12,464 nucleotides of DNA. Source: Bacteroidales bacterium UBA1392. GTDB lineage: Bacteria; Bacteroidota; Bacteroidia; Bacteroidales; UBA932. Both the position numbers and the translations under genes were made by a program. Each line of letters starts with the position of its first letter. Position 1 is the stretch's first letter. Shown in pieces: positions 6,927-12,464 of this stretch. Under the pieces are notes generated by a model. The model was not told the DNA's origin. It was given only the letters and a program-made list of their open reading frames with translations, and ran no database searches. The stretch covers positions 29,606-42,069 of the forward strand of contig DBQO01000009.1 of the NCBI GenBank assembly GCA_002305275.1, given 5' to 3'.

Positions 6927-7109
6927 TTAATCGACGCTTTTTTCAATAAGTTGGCGACCACGGTAATAACCGCACTCAGGACATACGTGGTGATACATTA
7001 CGGTTGCACCACAATTGGAGCATGTAGCCAGAGTGGGAACAATGGCCTTGTCATGCGTTCTTCTCTTATCTCTACGCTGTTTAGAGACCTTATGTTTGGG
7101 ATGTGCCAT
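6927..7109 (-). CDS. rpmF: 50S ribosomal protein L32
   Basis: A 60-residue L32, a small zinc-ribbon protein of the large ribosomal subunit. The N-terminus MAHPKHKVSKQRRDKRRTHD is the family signature. Cys30, Cys33, Cys43 and Cys46 form an intact C4 zinc site (CSNC and CPEC), so this is the zinc-binding form. It follows yceD by 11 nt, the arrangement seen in many bacteria. In Bacteroidales, as I recall, fabH often follows; here tRNA-Arg does. Confidence 0.97.
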   Translation of the reverse strand: MAHPKHKVSKQRRDKRRTHDKAIVPTLATCSNCGATVMYHHVCPECGYYRGRQLIEKSVD

Positions 7110-7120
7110 TTTTAATTATT

Positions 7121-7657
7121 TTAATTGTTTTTATTATCCAATAAATCTTTCAAACCGCTAAAAGGCATATTATATTCTACCGTAGCCTCTCCTCCTGCTT
7201 CTTTTGCCAGGTAAGCCGTCATCAGAGGGTTACATTCCCCTTCGGGATGAACCATTTGTAACGGTAGTGCAAGGCAAACATAGTCGTACACAAATTGACT
7301 TAGGTCTAACGCTGCCGCCGTCTCCTCGACCATCATCACATCGTCGTCCCCGCTATCACTATCCGCATCCTCTTCGGAGCCATACTTTACCAAAAGTCCC
7401 CTTACCACTTCAATCGGAATTTGCAGATCATCAAGGCATCTGTCACACTCGACAGTCACGGTACCGGTAATGGTACATTCGAGTTTTATAAAGTCGCGAC
7501 TCTTGGTCACAACTATCGAAATTGCACAGACCGCATCCTTGATAATCTCACTTCCAAAGGTCTGAAAGAACTCTCCATCCGCTTGATACTCAAAGGTGTG
7601 ACTACCATTGGACAACCCCCTCAAAGGGACCTTGATACTGTCAATTACCTTCTCCAT
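7121..7657 (-). CDS. yceD: YceD/DUF177 family protein
   Basis: A 178-residue member of DUF177 (YceD), a family encoded next to rpmF in many bacteria and, from work in E. coli and plants, linked to 23S rRNA accumulation and ribosome assembly. The marker is the CxxC at 71-74 (ECDRCLDDL) after a beta-rich N-terminal half; a second conserved stretch is LALPLQMVHPEGEC (129-142), and the C-terminus NMPFSGLKDLL (163-173) is also family-like. Between them lies an acidic loop at about 94-112 (Glu/Asp/Ser rich). The start ATG is 17 nt from the -7 element and gives a normal-length protein. It likely forms an operon with rpmF and tRNA-Arg. Function is inferred from family and neighbourhood. Confidence 0.88.
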   Translation of the reverse strand: MEKVIDSIKVPLRGLSNGSHTFEYQADGEFFQTFGSEIIKDAVCAISIVVTKSRDFIKLECTITGTVTVECDRCLDDLQIPIEVVRGLLVKYGSEEDADSDSGDDDVMMVEETAAALDLSQFVYDYVCLALPLQMVHPEGECNPLMTAYLAKEAGGEATVEYNMPFSGLKDLLDNKNN

Positions 7658-7674
7658 GTCGCAAAATTGGGCTG

Positions 7675-7682
7675 CAAATATA
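7675..7682 (-). promoter_or_regulatory. -7 element for the yceD-rpmF-tRNA-Arg operon
   Basis: Minus-strand TATATTTG, an exact TAnnTTTG, in the 44-nt gap after typA and 17 nt before the yceD ATG. No TTTG is seen at the usual -33 distance, which falls at the typA stop. Confidence 0.5.
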
Positions 7683-7701
7683 ACAAATTTTTTAATAACC
7701 C

Positions 7702-9498
7702 CTACTGCTTCGCTCTTTTTCTTGCTGTTTCATCCAGGAGAATCTTTCTGATACGCATCGATTTCGGGGTAACCTCAACCATCTCATCCTCCTGTATATA
7801 TTCCAGGGCCTCTTCCAGGCTAAACTGAATGGGAGGCGGCAGTATTATCTTCTCATCGGCCCCCGCTGCACGGATGTTAGTGAGCTTTTTGGTTTTACAT
7901 ATATTGATTACGAGATCATTTTCGCGCGAATGTGCTCCCACAACCTGTCCGCCATAGATTTCTTCTCCGGGGAATATGAAAAAACTTCCCCTGTCTTTGA
8001 GTTTGTCCATAGCGTATGCCACCGAAAGTCCGGTTTCGAGAGCAACCAAAGAACCGTTGGTTCGTTTTTCAATGTCGCCCTTGTAGGGTTCGTATCCTTT
8101 AAATCTGTGGGATACCACAGCCTCTCCCTGAGTAGCGGTCAGCAGATTGCTCCTAAGTCCCATAAGGCCTCTGGAGGGGATTTCAAACTCCAGATGGGTC
8201 CTGTCACCGCGCCCTTCCATGCGTATCAGAGCCGCTTTTCTTCGGGTGGAAAACTCTATCGCTCTGCCCACATACTCTTCCGGCACCTCAATGGTTAGGT
8301 ATTCTATCGGCTCGCAACGCTGTCCGTTGATAGTCTTATCCAGCACTCTGGGCTGGCCGACTTGCAGTTCAAACCCTTCGCGGCGCATAGTCTCAATTAG
8401 AATGGAGAGATGCAGTACTCCTCTTCCATACACTACGAATGAGTCAGCAGCAATGCCCGGCTTGACTCTAAGAGCGAGATTTTTTTCCAGTTCGTGTTCA
8501 AGACGCTCCTTTAGGTGACGTGAGGTAACGAATTTTCCCTCTCTGCCGAAAAAAGGTGAGTCATTGATGGTAAAGAGCATACTCATGGTGGGCTCATCGA
8601 TAGTAATTGGGGGTAGGGCCTCAGGATTATCGAAGTCGGCAATGGTATCCCCAATCTCAAATCCCTCTATGCCCACCACAGCGCAGATATCTCCGCAACT
8701 CACTCTTTCCACTTTTTTCTTCTCCAGTCCCTCAAATACCATCAGCTCCTTGATCTTTTGCTTCTCTTTTATACCATATCTCTTGCAGAGAGTTACGTGC
8801 ATACCGGAGTGTAACTCACCACGGGCTATGCGGCCCACGGCAATTCGGCCCACGTAGGGCGAATATTCGAGCGATGAGATCAGCATTTGCGGAGTACCTT
8901 CTTTCATCTGTGGTGCAGGAATCTCAGCTATTATGGTATCGAGTAATAATGAAATGTCATTTGTAGGCTTACGCCAGTCCAATGACATCCAGCCCTGTTT
9001 GGCACTTCCATAAACTGTCTTGAAATCGAGTTGATCTTCGCTGGCACTGAGTGAAAACATCAGGTCAAATACCTCTTCGTTGACCTCCTCGGGACGACAG
9101 TTTTGCTTATCAACCTTATTGATGACCACAATCGGTTTCTTTCCCATCTCTATGGCTTTCTGGAGGACAAAACGGGTCTGGGGCATGGTCCCTTCGAAGG
9201 CATCCACGAGTAACAGCACGCCGTCTGCCATGTTGAGCACCCTCTCTACCTCACCTCCGAAGTCAGCGTGACCGGGCGTATCTATGATATTGATTTTTAT
9301 ACCTTTGTAGGGGACGGAGACATTCTTGGCAAGGATAGTTATACCTCGCTCCCTCTCCAGATCGTTGCTGTCGAGTATCAATTCGCCCATCTTTTCCATA
9401 TCCCTGGAGAGACGTGCCTGATAAATCATCCTGTCGACCAAAGTAGTCTTACCATGGTCTACATGCGCTATAATCGCAATGTTCCTTATACTGTCCAT
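7702..9498 (-). CDS. typA: Translational GTPase TypA/BipA
   Basis: A 598-residue GTPase of the EF-G/LepA superfamily that binds the ribosome and supports 50S assembly and growth under stress or cold. The G domain is complete: P-loop AHVDHGKT (11-18), switch I RGIT (51-54), DTPGH (73-77) and NKVD (127-130). EF-Tu-like domain II follows at about 205-290, then an EF-G III-like segment with GRGVLHLSILIETMRR and an EF-G V-like segment from about residue 395. The BipA-specific C-terminal domain (about 480-598) includes EEIYGGQVVG and NICKTKKLTNIRAAG. Length equals the family norm of about 600. The start ATG sits just before the first beta-strand of the G domain, as in homologues. It is transcribed from its own promoter-like element after the cls operon and before yceD. 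Confidence 0.97.
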   Translation of the reverse strand: MDSIRNIAIIAHVDHGKTTLVDRMIYQARLSRDMEKMGELILDSNDLERERGITILAKNVSVPYKGIKINIIDTPGHADFGGEVERVLNMADGVLLLVDAFEGTMPQTRFVLQKAIEMGKKPIVVINKVDKQNCRPEEVNEEVFDLMFSLSASEDQLDFKTVYGSAKQGWMSLDWRKPTNDISLLLDTIIAEIPAPQMKEGTPQMLISSLEYSPYVGRIAVGRIARGELHSGMHVTLCKRYGIKEKQKIKELMVFEGLEKKKVERVSCGDICAVVGIEGFEIGDTIADFDNPEALPPITIDEPTMSMLFTINDSPFFGREGKFVTSRHLKERLEHELEKNLALRVKPGIAADSFVVYGRGVLHLSILIETMRREGFELQVGQPRVLDKTINGQRCEPIEYLTIEVPEEYVGRAIEFSTRRKAALIRMEGRGDRTHLEFEIPSRGLMGLRSNLLTATQGEAVVSHRFKGYEPYKGDIEKRTNGSLVALETGLSVAYAMDKLKDRGSFFIFPGEEIYGGQVVGAHSRENDLVINICKTKKLTNIRAAGADEKIILPPPIQFSLEEALEYIQEDEMVEVTPKSMRIRKILLDETARKRAKQ

Positions 9499-9527
9499 AT
9501 TTTGAGCCCAAGATTTAAAAGGGCGCG

Positions 9528-9535
9528 CAAAAGTA
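9528..9535 (-). promoter_or_regulatory. -7 element for typA
   Basis: Minus-strand TACTTTTG, identical to the rpsA -7 element, 29 nt before the typA ATG and in the 75-nt gap after cls. No TTTG at the usual upstream spacing, so the assignment rests on the -7 match alone. Confidence 0.5.
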
Positions 9536-9560
9536 AAAAATTATCTGATAGTTTGAAGAA

Positions 9561-9575
9561 AATATTGACAATATT
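9561..9575 (-). repeat. AT-rich inverted repeat at the cls stop codon
   Basis: AATATTGACAATATT is a 7-bp perfect inverted repeat overlapping the cls stop codon; on the minus strand it is followed by TTCTTC. It may act as a weak terminator or 3' stabiliser for the operon, but the stem is nearly all A-T. Confidence 0.35.
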
Positions 9576-11055
9576 ACAACATCGGGCTTACCAGACGGGA
9601 AAGTCCTTCAAAGAGTTTTTCCTTATATCCGCGCTTCTCCCATTTAGGCAACGAAATTTTTTCGCACCTTAAAATATCTTCATCGAATTGTTCTTCTAAG
9701 AGAGTTGCACACTGCGAACTATAAATAACGGACATCACCTCAAAGTCATGAAGCATACTTCTATTGTCCATATTTGCAGAGCCGACCATGCATATCTCCC
9801 CATCAACACTGATGCTCTTGGAATGAATGAAGCCACTTTGGAAAAGATATACATTAACTCCGGCCCTAAGCAACTCCTTGATGTAGGACATCGAGCAATA
9901 GTGGATAAGCACGGAGTCCGAGTGCGCAGGCATCATCAAATTTACCTCCACTCCACCCAAAGATGCAGTGCGAATAGCTTTCATAAGTGCCTCAGAGGGG
10001 GTAAAATAGGGTGTATTGATACAGATACGTCTACTTGCGCCGGTGATCATGGAGAAATAGCACTCCTTTATGCTGGACCAATCACTATCGGGTCCGGAAG
10101 TGAGAAACTGAGAATAGATATCAGCATCTGCTTTGTGGCGGTAAATATTATTAATGTCAATATCGGCATAGTACTTCCTGCGACGGGTCAGATGGCGGTT
10201 TATGATAAAATATCTATCAAGCAGAAAACTTGACTGCATCGGGAAAACCGCCTCTCCTTCCACCCTGACCTGTGTATCTCTCCATTCCCCATATATACCA
10301 CCGTCATAATAACGATCTGCAATATTGATACCACCTACGTATCCCACGCTACCGTCAACTACGAGTATTTTGCGGTGATTGCGGTAATTGATCTTGTGGG
10401 TGGGTTTAAAGAGCCGCACCGGAGAAAACTCCAGCACCTCTATGCCCGCACGGTTCATATCTTTGAAAAAACGCCGTTTAGCCTTGAAAGAGCCGAAACT
10501 ATCGTAAATAAGACGTACCTCTACTCCTTCGGAGGCCTTTTTAACTAAAAGATCTCGGATGCGAGTTCCGATATCATCATCCATATATATGAAGGACTGT
10601 AGATGAATATGCCGGGTAGCTGATTCCATATCTGCAATCATAGCATCCAGTGCCTCTTTACCGGAGAAATAAAAGTCGATGCTGTCGATGACAGTTAGTA
10701 TGCTATAATTACCCAGCAGATTCTGACGGATCAGCTTCTTATGTTGAGAGACAGAGGGGGGCAGATACTCAAACTCTTTGTAGTGCTGCAATTGATTCAA
10801 CGCTAGTTTTTTGCGTACTTCCACGTCCACTATCCTCTTATTCTTGAAAATTGCATCCTTACGGTAATTTTGACCAACCAATAGATAGAGTATCAACCCG
10901 ATATAGGGTAGCAGTATCAGCACCACAATCCAAGTGAGCGTTTTCGTGGGATCTGATTTCTTCATAACAAGCCTCCATACCACATAGATCACCAATATGA
11001 TATTGGCGAAATAGAGGGCGAAGGAGCATATTTTCCAGAAGAAAGTCCAGGTCAT
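9574..11055 (-). CDS. cls: Cardiolipin synthase, two-HKD phospholipase D type
   Basis: A 493-residue membrane enzyme that joins two phosphatidylglycerol molecules, giving cardiolipin and glycerol. Two N-terminal membrane helices (about residues 9-30 and 40-60) precede two phospholipase-D domains, each with a complete HxKxxxxD motif: His227-Lys229-Asp234 in NHRKILVVDGSVGYVGGIN, and His411-Lys413-Asp418 in HSKSISVDGEICMVGSANMDNRS. Between the helices the segment DPTKTLTWIVVLILLP is typical of bacterial Cls. Length matches ClsA-like enzymes (about 480-510). It begins 9 nt after ubiE and is the last gene of a three-gene operon. Start chosen because it places the membrane helix at the very N-terminus. 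No residue of the active sites is missing. Confidence 0.95.
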   Translation of the reverse strand: MTWTFFWKICSFALYFANIILVIYVVWRLVMKKSDPTKTLTWIVVLILLPYIGLILYLLVGQNYRKDAIFKNKRIVDVEVRKKLALNQLQHYKEFEYLPPSVSQHKKLIRQNLLGNYSILTVIDSIDFYFSGKEALDAMIADMESATRHIHLQSFIYMDDDIGTRIRDLLVKKASEGVEVRLIYDSFGSFKAKRRFFKDMNRAGIEVLEFSPVRLFKPTHKINYRNHRKILVVDGSVGYVGGINIADRYYDGGIYGEWRDTQVRVEGEAVFPMQSSFLLDRYFIINRHLTRRRKYYADIDINNIYRHKADADIYSQFLTSGPDSDWSSIKECYFSMITGASRRICINTPYFTPSEALMKAIRTASLGGVEVNLMMPAHSDSVLIHYCSMSYIKELLRAGVNVYLFQSGFIHSKSISVDGEICMVGSANMDNRSMLHDFEVMSVIYSSQCATLLEEQFDEDILRCEKISLPKWEKRGYKEKLFEGLSRLVSPML

Positions 11056-11064
11056 AACTATTAT

Positions 11065-11787
11065 TTAAGGTTTGTGAGCTTTATACAAAATTGCCACCCC
11101 ACGCATAAGGGACTTATACGACACGTCTGTATAACCGGCTGCGGTTAGTTCGGCGCAGAACTCCTCATATTTGGGAAACTCCATTACCGACTCTGGCAGA
11201 TAGTAGTAAGCGCTTCTGTTCCCAGAAATCAAGCCTCCAAGCAAAGGCATAATGCGCTTGAAATAAAACATATAAAGAGCTTTCCAAATACTCCAACTCG
11301 GCACACCGAACTCGAGTATCATCAAACATCCAGATGGAGCAGTAACTCTAAACATCTCTTTAAGCGACTCAGGCCTATGGTCAAAATTACGGATACCGAA
11401 AGATACGGTCACGGCGGCGAACGTACCGTCAGCAAAAGGGAGCGAATCTGCCGAAGCAATCTTAAAAGAGGCTTTAACGCCATTTTCAGCACACTTCCGG
11501 CGGGCTATATCCACCATACCCCGTGAAATATCCACCCCGGTAACAGACCAACCCTTTCGGGCAAGTGCTATTGTCAAATCCCCTGTACCGCAGCCCACAT
11601 CCAAAATAGCAGCCGATTTCTCACGACGTCTCTTGGAACGCAGCCTGAGCGCCCTGTTCAAAATCCTAACCAAACGGCGGCGCCAGATGCGATCAAAACC
11701 TAACGAGAGTGTGTGATTGAGAAGGTCATATTTAGAGGAGATGTTGTCAAACATCTCAGACATAGATTCCGTATCCTTACTAACCAT
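11065..11787 (-). CDS. ubiE: Demethylmenaquinone methyltransferase
   Basis: A 240-residue class I SAM-dependent methyltransferase (MenG/UbiE) for the last step of menaquinone synthesis, methylating demethylmenaquinone at the membrane face. Family signatures are clear: MFDNISSKYDLLNHTLSLG near the start, SAM-binding DVGCGTGD (63-70), the acidic ribose-binding Asp86 in VTGVDIS, SFGIRNFDHR (129-138), LEFGVP (158-163) and YYYLPESV. A basic Arg/Lys stretch at about 47-57 precedes the SAM motif and is longer than I would expect. The start leaves only about 11 residues before the conserved MFDN; Met9 and Met12 are alternatives, but the ATG used starts 2 nt after the upstream stop, supporting translational coupling. 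In an operon with the upstream orphan and cls downstream. Confidence 0.95.
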   Translation of the reverse strand: MVSKDTESMSEMFDNISSKYDLLNHTLSLGFDRIWRRRLVRILNRALRLRSKRRREKSAAILDVGCGTGDLTIALARKGWSVTGVDISRGMVDIARRKCAENGVKASFKIASADSLPFADGTFAAVTVSFGIRNFDHRPESLKEMFRVTAPSGCLMILEFGVPSWSIWKALYMFYFKRIMPLLGGLISGNRSAYYYLPESVMEFPKYEEFCAELTAAGYTDVSYKSLMRGVAILYKAHKP

Positions 11788-11789
11788 AG

Positions 11790-12248
11790 TTACTTAATGT
11801 AGTCACCAATAAAACCGCAATCACGGTCATCTATTCTAAGACTGCCCTTCGTCACATGACCCAGCAGCATAAGTGAAACTCCGGAGTCATACATCATCTC
11901 CACGAAGGAATTTTCCTGTCGGGAATTGAGGGTAATCAGGGCTGCATAGCCGCAATTCCCATCCAGGAACTCCTTCTCATCCATTTCTGAATCGGTTGTG
12001 ATGTCAAAACCGAGAGTCCTCGGCGTAGAACATTCTACAAGGGCATTCACCAGAGAAGATTCCCCAAGGAAAAAGACACTCTCCACTAAATCATCCTTTA
12101 TAGCCTCCACAAGAGGCAGCAAAAGATTGGTATTAATTCTACCTTCTTCGTCATCTGTAAGTTTGCCAAGCAGGTATATTGTATTGCCCTTGGCTTTAAA
12201 TGCAGAGGGAACCATTTTGGCTATTTCCTCCGTATAGCGTCCAATCAT
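11790..12248 (-). CDS. Stand-alone AIR synthase C-domain-like protein
   Basis: A 152-residue protein that resembles only the C-terminal domain of the AIR synthase superfamily (PurM, PurL). The pattern is GNTIYLLGKL (21-30), a helix ending FFLGESSLVNALVE (59-72), GFDITTD, FLDGNCGYAALITLN (94-108) and closing LLGHVTKGSLRI (128-139), which follows the PurL layout (GDxIYLLG, then helix, then FSES-GxxLVxV, then IGxV). The N-terminal ATP-binding domain is absent and the His-Asp-Ser-Gly-Gly segment of PurL is replaced, so it is unlikely to catalyse the purine reaction. It could be a binding or regulatory protein or a relic kept under selection: the frame is open and it sits 2 nt upstream of ubiE. 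No clear promoter is visible in front of it. Fold assignment is by eye and moderate; function is unknown. Confidence 0.6.
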   Translation of the reverse strand: MIGRYTEEIAKMVPSAFKAKGNTIYLLGKLTDDEEGRINTNLLLPLVEAIKDDLVESVFFLGESSLVNALVECSTPRTLGFDITTDSEMDEKEFLDGNCGYAALITLNSRQENSFVEMMYDSGVSLMLLGHVTKGSLRIDDRDCGFIGDYIK

Positions 12249-12294
12249 GATTTTATAATGTTGTTTGAAATTATCATACTAAGTTAAACATTTT

Positions 12295-12326
12295 TTTGCG
12301 TATTTGAAAAAATTGATTGATATTTG
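12295..12326 (+). promoter_or_regulatory. Promoter for tRNA-Leu
   Basis: TTTG (12295-12298), 20-nt spacer, then GATATTTG (12319-12326), one mismatch from TAnnTTTG. Transcription would start near 12333, just before the tRNA. The spacing is ideal. It is divergent from the 152-residue gene. Confidence 0.55.
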
Positions 12327-12340
12327 CAATCCCAAATCCC

Positions 12341-12425
12341 GCCCAGGTGGTGAAATTGGTAGACACGCTAGCTTGAGGGGCTAGTGCTGGATAACGGCGT
12401 GCAAGTTCGAGTCTTGTCCTGGGCA
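12341..12425 (+). tRNA. tRNA-Leu, anticodon GAG
   Basis: An 85-nt class II tRNA. Acceptor GCCCAGG pairs perfectly with CCTGGGC, discriminator A; D-arm GTG/CAC around AAATTGGTAGA; anticodon stem CTAGC/GCTAG with loop TTGAGGG, anticodon GAG; long variable arm with GCTG/CGGC stem; T-arm GCAAG-TTCGAGT-CTTGT. It reads the Leu codons CUC and CUU. CCA is not encoded. Confidence 0.96.
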
Positions 12426-12448
12426 CAAAAAAGGAGAGCGATTTTGAC

Positions 12449-12464
12449 ATGAACCCCGAAAGTT
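12449..12464 (+). CDS. Possible start of a further gene, cut by the window edge
   Basis: An ATG (12449-12451) reading Met-Asn-Pro-Glu-Ser, 12 nt after AAGGAG (12431-12436) and 24 nt beyond tRNA-Leu. Only five codons are visible, so nothing can be said of the product, and the ATG may not be used. Confidence 0.25.

Noticed and set aside
9748..10233. 161-codon open frame opposite cls
   Set aside because: It overlaps the second HKD domain of cardiolipin synthase in antisense and resembles no protein. Shadow frame.

Overview
The window reads as ordinary chromosome from a member of the Bacteroidetes, most likely order Bacteroidales. The evidence is repeated -7 elements of the Bacteroidetes form TAnnTTTG (several with a TTTG about 19-20 nt upstream), few recognisable Shine-Dalgarno sequences, tRNA genes without encoded CCA, menaquinone-type UbiE/MenG, and protein families typical of that group. 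Genus cannot be fixed from this sequence.

Left part (1-4618): the 5' part of rpsA (ribosomal protein S1) runs leftward off the edge. Divergent from it is a secreted S9 peptidase that resembles plant chloroplast glutamyl endopeptidase. prfA (release factor 1) follows on the same strand behind its own promoter-like element.

Middle part (4604-6897): this is the unusual stretch. A leftward gene for a 629-residue exported protein converges on prfA. It has an alpha/beta-hydrolase-like N-terminal half whose nucleophile elbow carries Gly where Ser is expected, and a His-rich C-terminal domain whose function I do not know. The gene is clearly more AT-rich than its neighbours. It has a strong promoter with a palindromic spacer and a leader hairpin. 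Heptamer repeats with the unit AGTGTGT lie on both sides: one directly at the 3' end of prfA, the other directly 3' of tRNA-Arg(CCU) before a rho-independent terminator. It looks like an accessory insertion with unusual edges.

Right part (6897-12248, leftward): yceD (DUF177) and rpmF (L32), apparently co-transcribed with tRNA-Arg; typA/bipA, a ribosome-associated GTPase; and a tight three-gene operon of an orphan AIR-synthase-C-like protein, ubiE/menG and a cardiolipin synthase. At the right edge tRNA-Leu(GAG) is transcribed rightward from a good promoter, followed by what may be the first codons of another gene.

Most genes serve translation (rpsA, prfA, rpmF, yceD, typA, two tRNAs) or the membrane (cls, ubiE). 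I found no CRISPR array, transposase, integrase or recognisable defence system. The best candidate for something undescribed is the 629-residue protein with its flanking heptamer arrays.
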